Notes: a model not told the origin generated them from the letters alone. A stretch of 62,895 bases of DNA from Coprobacillus sp. CAG:826 (GCA_000437235.1 FR897045.1:101891-164785), one strand, 5' to 3'; counted from the stretch's first letter, positions 33,680-42,777 are shown. Program-made: numbers and translations.

Positions 33680-35185
33680 TTATTTTGTTAGTTCTGCTTC
33701 TTTTTTACGACGAATAAAGGAACAAACTAAATTTTCATTTAAAATAAGAAGGAGTCCAACATATATAAAAGCATCGAATAGTAAAATGATAATAATTCTT
33801 TCAAAATAAGAATAATTGAAAACTGATAAATAACGATTAGCAAAATAAGAAATAACTGCGACAACAATAGCAGAAACAAGTATTTTTAAATTGTTTTTGT
33901 TAAAAATTGCTTTAAAAGAGTACTCTCGAGTTAAGTAAATAAGAACGAATAAAATGATGAAATCAGTTATGGATGTCGCTAAAGCAATACCGATAGAAGG
34001 AGAAGAAGAAAATACTTTTGCTAAAATCACACTAAGAAGTAAATTGCTTAACATGCCACCGCTCATGGTATAAAGATAAATCTTTTCTTTTCCCATGGGT
34101 ATTAAAATAGAATTATAAATCATATCTGAAATTGAATAAGTGAGCGTCATACTTGCAAGTATAATTAATGTCGTAGCGGCATTTTCATAACCATTTGCTC
34201 CAGATATTAATCCAGTAACACTATGAGAAAGTGTGGTTAATGTAGCAATTGCGGGTAAAGCAATAAAGCAACAAATATTCATACTATATCGCGTTAAATT
34301 ATGGAAAAACACTTTATTTTCCATTTGATAGTAATAAGTAGCACGCGGAATGAATACAGCGCTTAAAGAAGTAATTAAAGTAATCACGACTTCAATGGCT
34401 TTAATGCCTACAGAATAGGAGCCGACTTCTTTTTTTGTAGGATCCATTAATCCTAAAATAAACGAATCATTTTGATTATAAAGCGTCAAAACAATGGATA
34501 AACCAAAGACAACGACCAAAGGTTTTATATAAGATTTGAGTTGATAAGGTCTTGTCTTTTTAAAAGAAATATGTCGATGTAAGAAAAATAAATTCAAAAA
34601 TACGGTAATATAAGTCGTCATACAGGCAAAGAATGCATATAAATAAATTTGCTCCTCAAAGGGACGAACTATACCATTCTCAGGAAGTTTAATATATAAA
34701 AGGATTAATAAAGCAGAGGTTGCTAAAGCAAGAATTGAGCGGAAAGCTGTATAGTAATGTTTTTCTAAAGCAATATAAATCCATTCAAACGAGAAAGCAC
34801 CGACTAAAAAATTTGTGGAAAGAAGGAAAATCAACGCGCGATTTTTCCATAATTCGCCTTGACTGGCGACCATGATAGTCACCATGAGACCAAAAGATAA
34901 CAAAGTTAGAATTGCTTGAATTAGAAAGAATTCTTGTGCTTTATGAGATAGAGCTTCTTTATCATCACGAACTTTTGTACATTCACGAATCGCAATCGTG
35001 GGAATTCCTAGTTTAGCTAAGGTTAAAAAATAATAAACAAAGGTATTGGCCCATGTATATGTTCCCATTCCTGCATCACCTAAGGCTCTACACGCGAAAG
35101 GAAAAGATATAAAGGAAAGAATTGTGACTGTGATGGTTCGAATCATATGAACGATGACACTATAACGGATATTGTTATTTTTCAT
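33680..35185 (-). CDS. Polysaccharide flippase (Wzx-like)
   Basis: A 501-residue integral membrane protein with about 14 hydrophobic segments, of the MOP/MATE exporter superfamily that flips undecaprenyl-linked oligosaccharides across the membrane. N-terminal RTITVTILSFISFPFACRAL and GDAGMGTYTW match the Wzx/RfbX type. The ATG at 35185 has AGGAGTG just upstream; an earlier in-frame ATG (35209) lies before that site. It lies beside three glycosyltransferases and, with the GT-D/polymerase pair at 2758-4960, points to a surface glycan encoded at two loci. Confidence 0.85.
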   Translation of the reverse strand: MKNNNIRYSVIVHMIRTITVTILSFISFPFACRALGDAGMGTYTWANTFVYYFLTLAKLGIPTIAIRECTKVRDDKEALSHKAQEFFLIQAILTLLSFGLMVTIMVASQGELWKNRALIFLLSTNFLVGAFSFEWIYIALEKHYYTAFRSILALATSALLILLYIKLPENGIVRPFEEQIYLYAFFACMTTYITVFLNLFFLHRHISFKKTRPYQLKSYIKPLVVVFGLSIVLTLYNQNDSFILGLMDPTKKEVGSYSVGIKAIEVVITLITSLSAVFIPRATYYYQMENKVFFHNLTRYSMNICCFIALPAIATLTTLSHSVTGLISGANGYENAATTLIILASMTLTYSISDMIYNSILIPMGKEKIYLYTMSGGMLSNLLLSVILAKVFSSSPSIGIALATSITDFIILFVLIYLTREYSFKAIFNKNNLKILVSAIVVAVISYFANRYLSVFNYSYFERIIIILLFDAFIYVGLLLILNENLVCSFIRRKKEAELTK

Positions 35186-35283
35186 AAAGCCACACTCCTT
35201 TCTATACATTTTACCATTCTTCGTTTTAAAAGTGTATTTTTTTCATGGTAATTTATCTTTTTGATTAAGCCTTTTCTAAACTA

Positions 35284-35292
35284 TGATATACT
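35284..35292 (+). promoter_or_regulatory. Extended -10 promoter of the rightward GT4 gene
   Basis: TGA-TATACT lies about 20 bases upstream of the gene. TTGATT (35261-35266) is a possible -35 but its 20-bp spacing is long. Confidence 0.5.
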
Positions 35293-35312
35293 ATTATTTG
35301 AGGAAATTTCTT

Positions 35313-36524
35313 ATGAAGATTTTAGCCATTTGTCAACACTATAGTCCAGAGCCATTTGTTGTTTCAAAATTCATGGAACAACTTGTTTCGCTTGGCCATG
35401 AAGTGCATGTGGTCACTGGATTTCCTAACTATGGCTATAATCGAATTATGGATGGATATAATGGAAAAAAAGAAATGGATGAAGTCATCAATGGTGTATA
35501 TGTTCATCGAGTGAAAATTTATCCTAGAAAAAATAGCAAACTTTCTATTTGTAGAAATTATCTTTCCTTTTGGAGAAACTCCAAAAAGTATGTTCGAAAA
35601 CTAGATGATTCTTTTGATGTGGTTTTTACGATGACACTATCGCCTGTTATTGCAGCAGCAAGTGCGAATCTCTATGCGAAAAAATATAAAAAACCATTAC
35701 TTCATTATTGTGTTGATTTGTGGCCAGAGTCTTTAGTGATTACCAAAATCATTCGTCCTCGTGGACTTGCTTATAATTTTTTCTATAAGTGGAGTAAAAG
35801 TATCTATCAAAGAGCGGACAAGATTCTCGTTTCTTCACCTTCTTTTCTAACCTATTTCAAAGAAGTCCTTCATTTAGAAGAAAAAGAGTATGATCTTCTT
35901 TATCAACCCGCTTTATTAGAAGAAGAAAGTGTAGAAGCAGAAGAATATGAAAAAGGTACATTGAATATTGTTTATTGTGGAAATATGGGGAAATTACAAT
36001 GTTTAAATATCATTGATGAAATGTTAGAGAAAGTGAATCAAGATGCTTCTCTTCGTTTCCATTTTATTGGCATGGGAAGTGAAAAAAAGCATTTCTTTGA
36101 AAGAATTCATCAAAAAGGTTTAGATCGTTTTGTTATTGATCATGGCCCTTTACCAACAAAAAAAGCCATTCGTTACTTTAAAAACGCAGATGTTTTATAT
36201 GTGGCTTTAAAGAAAGATGGCTATGTGGGACATACCATTCCGAATAAACTCATCTTTTATTTGGCGTTTGGTAAACCGATTCTTGCTATGGTGGATCATG
36301 ATGCAAAAGATGTCTTACAAAAAGCGCAAGGAAGTATTATTGTCGAAGAAAATGCTGAATCTCTTTATCAAGGAATTCAACAATTCATGCATTTAACTTC
36401 AGAACAAAAAGAAAAACTTGGTCATAATAACCAAGTCTATTTTAAAAATCATTTTACGCTTTCTTTATTATCAAAGAAATTAGAAGAAGAACTATGTAGT
36501 CTAATAAAAGAATCAAATTCTTGA
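35313..36524 (+). CDS. Glycosyltransferase family 4 (WbuB/colanic-acid type)
   Basis: 403 residues, GT-B fold. KILAICQHYSPEPF at the start and VTGFPNYGYNRIMDGYNG are typical of the WbuB-like family, which transfers an amino-sugar residue to a lipid-linked intermediate. The C-terminal nucleotide-binding half contains IVYCGNMGKLQCL and HTIPNKLIFYLAFGKPILA. The ATG at 35313 follows GAGGA; an in-frame start at 35283 would overlap the -10 box. It runs opposite to the neighbouring glycosyltransferases and its last 76 bases overlap, tail to tail, with the leftward gene. Confidence 0.83.
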   Translation: MKILAICQHYSPEPFVVSKFMEQLVSLGHEVHVVTGFPNYGYNRIMDGYNGKKEMDEVINGVYVHRVKIYPRKNSKLSICRNYLSFWRNSKKYVRKLDDSFDVVFTMTLSPVIAAASANLYAKKYKKPLLHYCVDLWPESLVITKIIRPRGLAYNFFYKWSKSIYQRADKILVSSPSFLTYFKEVLHLEEKEYDLLYQPALLEEESVEAEEYEKGTLNIVYCGNMGKLQCLNIIDEMLEKVNQDASLRFHFIGMGSEKKHFFERIHQKGLDRFVIDHGPLPTKKAIRYFKNADVLYVALKKDGYVGHTIPNKLIFYLAFGKPILAMVDHDAKDVLQKAQGSIIVEENAESLYQGIQQFMHLTSEQKEKLGHNNQVYFKNHFTLSLLSKKLEEELCSLIKESNS

Positions 36525-37630
36525 GCAACTTTAGAAATGGCATAATGAGAAAGAGCAATTTTTCTTGCTTGTTGTGCCTTTTTTTCACGCTCTTTTTCGG
36601 ATAATTCAAAGAAATCGACAAAGCCATTATAGATTTCATGTTCTTTTCCTGAGCCGATATAAAACAATGTATCTTGAAACATTTTTTGAATGGTCTCATT
36701 TTCCGTGGTCATAGTAGGCGTTCCACTTGCAATGTATTCTAGCATTTTACTAGGAAAAGACAAAGCTTCAAGTTCTTTATTTAATGGGCGTGGGTTAATG
36801 TTTAATAAAGCGTTTTGCTCATAAAAAGCAATTTCTTTTTTGGATAAAAGTCCAACATAATGAATGCGTGGATCTTTTAAAGCGTAGTCTTTAACTAAAC
36901 TTACACTAGGCCCTTGCCCAGCAATGATTAAATGATGAGAGGTTGGATAACGATGAAAAGCTTCTAATAGGGCAGAAATTCCATATTTCTCATATAAAGC
37001 ACCACCAAAGAAAATATAATTGTCATATAATCTTGTAATCGCTGGCACTGCTTCTTTTTCATCGATCAAACCTTCTTTTATAAAACAAGGACGGTGTAAA
37101 AGGTTACTTGCTTCATTTAATCCTTCTGTTAAAGCGTAATACAAATCATATTTTGGGAAGTAGGATTCAATCGTTCGAATATATTTTTTGGTGACTCCTG
37201 TAATATTTTTAGGATGATCCGTAATAATTCCAACAATGGGTAAATGGAATTTCTTAGAAATACGGAAAGCTAATTTTACAAGAGCAATATTTAATGAATC
37301 GACAAAGAGAATCGTGTCAGAATGAATATATTTTCTTATTTTCTTTAAAGAATAATGCGCGATTTGTAAAGATTTTATTTTAGGAAAATTAAAAAAAGAT
37401 AAGTAGTGGAAATGAATATTGTTACTTTCACTTTCTTCTTTTTTTATCCACTGATTTTTAAAAATGGTAAGAGGACGATAAGAAAGAACATCCACGTTAT
37501 AGTGGACCGCGAGCATCTTAATAAAAGAACTATAAAAATGTTGATTCGAAGGATTGGCATGATTTCCTTTTTTTAATAAAAGAGCGAAATCGTCTTCGGA
37601 TAAAGTTGTGGATAATACTAAAGCATGCAT
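36449..37630 (-). CDS. Glycosyltransferase family 4
   Basis: 393 residues, GT-B fold. The C-terminal domain carries GQGPSVSLVKDYALKDPRIHYVG and the donor-binding EALSFPSKMLEYIASGTP. Start: the ATG at 37630, preceded by GGAGGAAGAATAAT; a far longer reading frame upstream runs through the end of the preceding glycosyltransferase and is not the real start. It follows the upstream glycosyltransferase by one base, so the two form an operon. Its 3' end overlaps the opposing gene by 76 bases. Confidence 0.83.
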   Translation of the reverse strand: MHALVLSTTLSEDDFALLLKKGNHANPSNQHFYSSFIKMLAVHYNVDVLSYRPLTIFKNQWIKKEESESNNIHFHYLSFFNFPKIKSLQIAHYSLKKIRKYIHSDTILFVDSLNIALVKLAFRISKKFHLPIVGIITDHPKNITGVTKKYIRTIESYFPKYDLYYALTEGLNEASNLLHRPCFIKEGLIDEKEAVPAITRLYDNYIFFGGALYEKYGISALLEAFHRYPTSHHLIIAGQGPSVSLVKDYALKDPRIHYVGLLSKKEIAFYEQNALLNINPRPLNKELEALSFPSKMLEYIASGTPTMTTENETIQKMFQDTLFYIGSGKEHEIYNGFVDFFELSEKEREKKAQQARKIALSHYAISKVAQEFDSFIRLHSSSSNFFDNKESVK

Positions 37631-37631
37631 A

Positions 37632-38717
37632 TTATTCTTCCTCCTTCCATAAAGCAATATGAATTTGAGAAGAGACTTCATAAGTGTTTTGTTTAGCAAC
37701 AGAAGTGGCATAATCAAAGCAATCATCATTTAATAAGTTTTGAATAGCGGATATAATTTTTTGATTGTCATCTAAAGGAACAATATAACCATTTTTTGTA
37801 GGGGTTATTAAAGCATGAGCGGCAACAATTTTATCACTAGCAATGACGCCTAATCCTTGGGCTAAAGCTTCATTGATAACGTGGCCATAGATATCCTCTT
37901 TAGAAAGCAAAATAAAACCGGAAGAAGCACGCATTAAAGGAAATAACTCACTTCTTTTTAAAAAGGGCAAAATGGTAACGTTTTGCATATGATTTTGTTC
38001 AATAAATAATTGATAATTTTTTTCTTCTTTACCGCCGCCAACAAGAACTAAATGTAGATGAGGCAAATCTTTAAAAATGGTAAGAAGCTGTTCCATATTT
38101 TTTCTTTTAATGAACTGTCCAACTGAAATAAAAATAGGTTCTTTACTAGATAAATGATGCTGTTCTAGTATTTTTTCTCTTTCTATCGATGTTAAAGGTG
38201 TTTTGGCTATCTCATCTTCAGTGATGGTGGCATAAGGGAAGTAGCGGATATCTTCTTTTCTTGCTCCATAATGTAATAAATATTCATCGCAAGCATTAGT
38301 AGGTGAGTAGTAGCGGAAAGCATGTGAAATTAATTTTCTTTTTAAACGGAATCGCCACTTTGGATCAGAGTGAACAACCCCACCATTCACATATAAAGCG
38401 TAAGGAATGTGGTGGCGTATCATATATTGGATGGCAATCATCTCAGCAAAGGTAGAGTAGCCATTCATGATAATTAAATCATATTTGCCTTTTTTTATTT
38501 CATGAACAATTCCATGAGAATAAAAATTCTCATTTCCTATTTGAATACCTTTTAAAAAGGCGTGCGGAAAAGGAATCTCTTTTTCATAAAAAAGAGAATT
38601 TCTGTCTTTGTTTGTTTTTCTTTCAAATAAAACAAAGATATCTAATTCTTTCGCAATTCGTTTTAATAGTTCAACCTTATAAGGTGCGGGATGATTAAAA
38701 ACAAATAGAATCTTCAT
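37632..38717 (-). CDS. Glycosyltransferase family 4
   Basis: 361 residues, GT-B fold: MKILFVFNHPAPYKVELLK start, ISVGQFIKRKNMEQLL at the start of the donor domain, and INEALAQGLGVIASD at the C-terminus, the last being the usual E-x7-E-like donor site. The start is the ATG at 38717, with AGAGGCG; an ATG at 38744 lies over the promoter region. First gene of a leftward pair. Confidence 0.83.
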   Translation of the reverse strand: MKILFVFNHPAPYKVELLKRIAKELDIFVLFERKTNKDRNSLFYEKEIPFPHAFLKGIQIGNENFYSHGIVHEIKKGKYDLIIMNGYSTFAEMIAIQYMIRHHIPYALYVNGGVVHSDPKWRFRLKRKLISHAFRYYSPTNACDEYLLHYGARKEDIRYFPYATITEDEIAKTPLTSIEREKILEQHHLSSKEPIFISVGQFIKRKNMEQLLTIFKDLPHLHLVLVGGGKEEKNYQLFIEQNHMQNVTILPFLKRSELFPLMRASSGFILLSKEDIYGHVINEALAQGLGVIASDKIVAAHALITPTKNGYIVPLDDNQKIISAIQNLLNDDCFDYATSVAKQNTYEVSSQIHIALWKEEE

Positions 38718-38819
38718 AAAAAACGCCTCTTTTTTATTATACACAATCTTCTATTGGCTTTCATTAATAAATGTTTTTAGAAAAGGCAATTTATGATAAA
38801 ATGAAAAAGGTGATAAGAA

Positions 38820-39479
38820 ATGGAACGAACTTGGGAAAAATTTTTTGAAGAAGAAAAACAAAAAGAATTTATGCATCGTTTGCATAATTTTTTAGCGCTT
38901 GAATATCGCTCGCACACGGTTTATCCACCCAAGAATTTATTGCTCAATGCCTTTAATTTAACTCCTTATTCTAAAGTGAAAGTTGTTATTATTGGCCAAG
39001 ATCCCTATCATGAACCGAATCAAGCGATGGGATTATCGTTTTCCGTTCCCGAAGGAGAACCACTTCCCCCAAGTTTACAAAATATTTATAAAGAAATAGA
39101 AAATGACTTAGGTGTTCATATGAAACCGAATGGTGATTTAACTTATTTAGCTAAACAAGGGGTATTATTATTAAATGCTTTATTAAGTGTTCGTAGAGGT
39201 ATAGCTTTATCGCATCAAATTCCAGAATATGAGCAATTATTAAAAGATGTTTTATTATATTTAGATCAAAGTGATGAACCGATTGTTTTCTTATTATGGG
39301 GACGCTTTGCTAGAAATTTAAAACCTTATATCACGAATCCGAATCGATTGATTTTAGAATCGACGCATCCCTCGCCTTTAAGTGCAAATCGAGGTGGCTT
39401 CTTTAACCAACATCATTTTTCAAAAACCAATCAATATTTAATAGAACATCATCTTGAACCGATTCATTGGCAAAATTAA
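38820..39479 (+). CDS. ung: Uracil-DNA glycosylase
   Basis: Excises uracil from DNA (base-excision repair). Family 1 motifs are present: water-activating GQDPYHEPNQAMGLSFS (Asp62 and His65 region) and the minor-groove loop HPSPLSANRGG. 219 residues, normal. AAAGGTGAT precedes the ATG. Confidence 0.97.
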   Translation: MERTWEKFFEEEKQKEFMHRLHNFLALEYRSHTVYPPKNLLLNAFNLTPYSKVKVVIIGQDPYHEPNQAMGLSFSVPEGEPLPPSLQNIYKEIENDLGVHMKPNGDLTYLAKQGVLLLNALLSVRRGIALSHQIPEYEQLLKDVLLYLDQSDEPIVFLLWGRFARNLKPYITNPNRLILESTHPSPLSANRGGFFNQHHFSKTNQYLIEHHLEPIHWQN

Positions 39480-39501
39480 AAAGGAGTACGAGGCTCCTTT
39501 T
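39478..39501. terminator. Short bidirectional terminator between ung and the GerQ-like gene
   Basis: AAAAGGAG pairs with CTCCTTTT around a short loop (about 39478-39501). The two genes converge; the leftward gene's stop lies at its right edge. Confidence 0.6.
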
Positions 39502-39949
39502 ACTCTATAACTTCATAGTAATTCACATATACCGCGACAATCACAGTAAGTAATTTTGTATCGGGATTTTCGAGAATTAATTTATCGTTTCCGGCAAACA
39601 AAATTCTACCTTCTAAAATCACGTCATGCCATTGAGAAGAATCGGGGAAACTACAATAAACACGGACTTTTTTTCCAGTAAAAGTGTTGATGTGAATATC
39701 TAACGATTGATCGGTACCACTGTTATCCATGTTTTGTTTTAAAGCTTCTTCGAGTGTTTGCCCGCGTATTGTTTCAACAGGAATTTGTTCAACGGGTGGT
39801 TGAACCGCTCCCGCCTGAGGACGCATCGTAGTCGGCTGTGGTGGTTGAGGCGTACCTTGATATGGTGGAGGTGTGCCCATTCCTTGGTCCATGGTTGGCG
39901 TTGGGTAAGGTACCCCATAGTAGTTCGGTGGAGGTTGCATACGATCCAT
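39500..39949 (-). CDS. Proline-rich protein with a GerQ-like C-terminal domain
   Basis: 149 residues. The N-terminal 65 are rich in Pro, Gln and Gly (PPPNYYGVPYPTPTMDQGMG). The C-terminal 65 read IHINTFTGKKVRVYCSFPDS and later GRILFAGNDKLILENPDTK, which resemble the GerQ (YwdL) domain of Bacillus spore coats. That identification is by pattern memory. The start is the ATG at 39949 with AAAGGAG just upstream; a longer frame to 40066 runs over the divergent riboswitch promoter and is rejected. GerQ is needed for localisation of the cortex hydrolase CwlJ in B. subtilis; no other spore gene is seen nearby. Confidence 0.55.
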   Translation of the reverse strand: MDRMQPPPNYYGVPYPTPTMDQGMGTPPPYQGTPQPPQPTTMRPQAGAVQPPVEQIPVETIRGQTLEEALKQNMDNSGTDQSLDIHINTFTGKKVRVYCSFPDSSQWHDVILEGRILFAGNDKLILENPDTKLLTVIVAVYVNYYEVIE

Positions 39950-40019
39950 AAATGAATCTCCTTTCGTATTATCAATATATCTTACGAAAAAAATTTCCAA
40001 TATAGACCAAAAATATCCC

Positions 40020-40048
40020 TTGTTTTTTTTTGGAAAGCATGCTAATAT
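40020..40048 (+). promoter_or_regulatory. Promoter of the TPP riboswitch/thiT transcript
   Basis: TTGTTT (40020-40025), 17-bp spacer, and TGC-TAATAT (-10 at 40043-40048, extended type). Transcription begins about 40055, at the riboswitch itself. Confidence 0.65.
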
Positions 40049-40050
40049 CG

Positions 40051-40133
40051 TATCGGGAGCTAGCAAGAGCTGGCTGAGAGTATTTCTGATCTGAAATAGA
40101 CCATACCTGATCCAGGTAATGCTGGCGTAGGAT
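40051..40133 (+). ncRNA. TPP (thiamine pyrophosphate) riboswitch
   Basis: The THI-element core is unmistakable: GGGAGC (40055-40060), GCTGGCTGAGAG (40069-40080), ATAGACC (40097-40103), ACCTGATCCAGGTAATGC (40105-40122) and GGCGTAGGA. It precedes a thiamine importer subunit, so TPP should turn that gene off. Confidence 0.92.
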
Positions 40134-40140
40134 TTTTTTT

Positions 40141-40164
40141 ATTCCTCGCCGAATGGGAGTGAAT
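40141..40164 (+). promoter_or_regulatory. Likely Shine-Dalgarno-sequestering hairpin of the TPP riboswitch
   Basis: ATTCCTC (40141-40147) can pair with GAGTGAAT (40157-40164; one bulge), covering the ribosome binding site GGGAGTGA (40155-40162) of thiT. AGGA (40129-40132) in the riboswitch could pair with TCCT (40143-40146) and would compete with that. This fits a translational switch: with TPP bound, AGGA is held in the aptamer, the hairpin forms and translation stops. Confidence 0.55.
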
Positions 40165-40167
40165 AAA

Positions 40168-40710
40168 ATGAGAAGAGTTCATAAAATGGTTTTGACCGCA
40201 TTAATGGTATCGGCGGCCTTCGTCATCGCAGTGTTGATGAAATTAATGCCTTTAATGGCAATGCCGAATGGCGGATCGATATCCTTAGCGATGTTACCTA
40301 TCTTTATTGTAGGCTTTATGCTTGGACCTAAATATGGGTTCATGGCAGGAATTGCTTATGGTTTATTGAACTTCTTATCGGATGGATATGCATTCCACTG
40401 GGCTTCCTTAATATTTGACTATTTAATAGCCTTTGGTTGTTTAGGTATTAGTGGTTTCTTTGCTCGTTATGCATTACGAGGCTATAAACCCATTAACTAT
40501 ATCTACTTTGCATTAGGCATGATTATCCCGTCCATTCTTCGTTTTGCATCCCACACCATTTCTGGTGTTATTGCTTATGATACAGCATGGATGGCCTCAA
40601 TGGCTTATAACGGACCTTATGTCTTTGCCTCAATGCTTTGTTGTTTAGTCGTTGGTTTCTTGATTTATCCATTCTTGATGAATTACATGCAAGAAGAAAA
40701 AATCATATAA
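40168..40710 (+). CDS. thiT: Thiamine transporter ThiT (ECF S component)
   Basis: 180 residues with six hydrophobic segments. It is the substrate-binding S component that takes thiamine and uses a shared EcfAA'T module (not in this window). PNGGSISLAMLPIF, GLLNFLSDGYAFHW and RFASHTISGVIAYD are ThiT/YuaJ family blocks. The ATG at 40168 follows GGGAGTGA; an in-frame ATG at 40153 is rejected because it precedes that site. It lies downstream of a TPP riboswitch, which strongly supports the substrate. Confidence 0.93.
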   Translation: MRRVHKMVLTALMVSAAFVIAVLMKLMPLMAMPNGGSISLAMLPIFIVGFMLGPKYGFMAGIAYGLLNFLSDGYAFHWASLIFDYLIAFGCLGISGFFARYALRGYKPINYIYFALGMIIPSILRFASHTISGVIAYDTAWMASMAYNGPYVFASMLCCLVVGFLIYPFLMNYMQEEKII

Positions 40711-40749
40711 ATTCGGTTATCACTTTCTTTCCCCCAAGAAGGTAATAAT

Positions 40750-40780
40750 AAAAGGCGCAGCTTCTGAAGTTGCGCCTTTT
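40750..40780. terminator. Bidirectional terminator between thiT and htpG
   Basis: AAAGGCGCA (40751-40759) pairs with TGCGCCTTT (40771-40779), with an inner GCTTC/GAAGT stem and A/T-run flanks. Confidence 0.85.
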
Positions 40781-40796
40781 CCTTTGCTTATAATTT

Positions 40797-42716
40797 TTAT
40801 TTTTTGGTTGCTTTTACCATTAATTTCGCAATGGCTTTACTAAAGCTTGCGGGATCTTTAAGCGTGAAGCCTTCAATTAATAAAGCTTGATCATAAAGAA
40901 CTTTCGCTAATTCGTCGAATTCTTCTTTTTCACTTACATTTTCAAGAGCTTCTACGAGTTCATGATGTGGGTTGATTTCAAGAATCTTAGTGGCTTTAGC
41001 GTCTTCGCTATTTGGCATCTGATGTAATACTTTTTCCATCCCCATAGAAAGACCGCCTTCTTGAGAAACTAAGCAAACTGGAGAATCAACAAGACGAGTA
41101 GAGAAGCGAACATCCGCTACATCATCTTTTAATGAATCTTTCATACGATCGAGGAAGGATTTCTTTTCTTCTTCCATCTTTTTCACTTGTTCTTTTTCTT
41201 CATCGGAAGTGACTTCTAAGTTAGCTTCGCTAATATTTTTGAATTCAACACCATCATAATCGTGCATCATCATTAAAGCAAATTCATCGACATCATCACT
41301 TAAGATTAAGACATCTAATTCGTTTTTAATAATAGCGTCCATTTGTGGAAGGCTGCGGATAGCGTCTTTCGAGGTGCCGGTAACGAAATAGATATATTTT
41401 TGATTCTCTTTCATTTGCTCTTTATATTGTTTTAAAGAAAGTGGTTGATCACTCTTTAAAGTTTTATAAACGAGTAAATCTTTTAATAAATCTTTTCTTT
41501 GTCCATAGCTTTCATAAATACCATATTTTAAATGAGAGCCATACATTTCAAAGAATTTAAGATATTTATCGTAATCGGTATCTTTTAGTTTGGTCAATTC
41601 ATTAATAATTTTTTTCTCAAGATTGGTGGCAATTTTATGAAGTTCCGCACTCTTTTGTAACATTTCTCGAGAAATATTTAATGATAAATCACTAGAGTCA
41701 ACAAGACCTTTCATGAATTTCAAATAGTCAGGAATTAAATCCTTGCATTTTTCCATAATGAAGACGCCTTTGGTGTAGAGTTGTAATCCTTTTTCATATT
41801 TTTCACTATATAAATCAAAAGGAACATTTCCTGGGATGTAGAGTAAAGCATCATAAGATAATAAACCTTCTACATGGAAGAACATGGAAGTTAATGGATC
41901 AGAGTAATCATTGAATTTACTCTTATAAAATTCATTCTTTTCTTCTTCGGTAACTTCACTTTTATTCTTTTTCCATAATGGAATCATGGAATTTAAAGTT
42001 TTGTCTTCAATGTGTTTAGTGTATTTTCCTTCAATCACATTACCATTTTCATCTTTTTCTGGAATTTCTTCTTCGACTTCCATACGAATTGGATAACGAA
42101 TGTAGTCGCTATATTTCTTCACGAGTCCTTCAATTTTCCAACTATCTAAGTAGGTGTCATAATCGGCTTCTTCTTTGTTTTCACGTAAGTAAAGTGTAAT
42201 AGAAGTGCCGGCTTTACTTCTTTCGATTTCTTCAATGGTATAAGATTCTTCTCCAGTGGAAGTGAAACGATAGGCGTGTTCATCTTGAATTGAACGAGTT
42301 TCCACTACGACTTTTTGAGCGACCATGAAGGCACTATAGAAGCCAACACCGAATTGACCGATAATATCAATTTCTTTGGCTTCACTTTGGGCTTCTTCAA
42401 TCTTTTTCATGAATTCAGAAGAACCACTTTTTGCAATGGTACCTAAATTGCTAACGAGTTCATCGTGTGTCATACCAATACCATCATCGGTAAGGGTAAT
42501 GGTACGATTTTCTTTGTCTACAGTAATACGAATTTCGGGATTATCAGCATCGTGGATGTTTTCATTGGTTAAAGACATATAGTGTCTTTTATCCATAGCA
42601 TCACTTGCATTAGAGATTAATTCTCTTAAGAAGATCTCTTGGTTGGTATAAATAGAGTTGATCATTAAATCTAACAAACGTTTGGATTCAGTTTTAAATT
42701 TTTTTGTTTCTTTCAT
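40797..42716 (-). CDS. htpG: Chaperone HtpG (Hsp90)
   Basis: Dimeric ATP-driven chaperone, 639 residues. GHKL ATPase motifs are visible: ISNASDAMDKRH (Asn/Asp), DDGIGMTHDELV, GQFGVGFYSAFMVA and AGTSITLYLRE. The middle domain contains the arginine finger region (NISREMLQ), and a C-terminal dimerisation domain is present. AGGAGGA precedes the ATG. Its promoter and a CIRCE operator lie at 42749-42791, so heat shock via HrcA is the likely control. Confidence 0.97.
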   Translation of the reverse strand: MKETKKFKTESKRLLDLMINSIYTNQEIFLRELISNASDAMDKRHYMSLTNENIHDADNPEIRITVDKENRTITLTDDGIGMTHDELVSNLGTIAKSGSSEFMKKIEEAQSEAKEIDIIGQFGVGFYSAFMVAQKVVVETRSIQDEHAYRFTSTGEESYTIEEIERSKAGTSITLYLRENKEEADYDTYLDSWKIEGLVKKYSDYIRYPIRMEVEEEIPEKDENGNVIEGKYTKHIEDKTLNSMIPLWKKNKSEVTEEEKNEFYKSKFNDYSDPLTSMFFHVEGLLSYDALLYIPGNVPFDLYSEKYEKGLQLYTKGVFIMEKCKDLIPDYLKFMKGLVDSSDLSLNISREMLQKSAELHKIATNLEKKIINELTKLKDTDYDKYLKFFEMYGSHLKYGIYESYGQRKDLLKDLLVYKTLKSDQPLSLKQYKEQMKENQKYIYFVTGTSKDAIRSLPQMDAIIKNELDVLILSDDVDEFALMMMHDYDGVEFKNISEANLEVTSDEEKEQVKKMEEEKKSFLDRMKDSLKDDVADVRFSTRLVDSPVCLVSQEGGLSMGMEKVLHQMPNSEDAKATKILEINPHHELVEALENVSEKEEFDELAKVLYDQALLIEGFTLKDPASFSKAIAKLMVKATKK

Positions 42717-42748
42717 AATTATATTCCTCCTTTTTAGGATACGAAAAC

Positions 42749-42777
42749 ATTATAGTTCACTATTTTAGCACTGTCAA
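42749..42777 (-). promoter_or_regulatory. Consensus sigma-A promoter of htpG
   Basis: Read leftward: TTGACA (42777-42772), 17-bp spacer, TATAAT (42754-42749). All twelve bases match the consensus. The CIRCE element covers the -35 box and part of the spacer. Confidence 0.92.

Noticed and set aside
39950..40066. Longer form of the GerQ-like protein starting at 40066
   Set aside because: The extra frame crosses the TPP promoter region, and AAAGGAG lies before the internal ATG at 39949.
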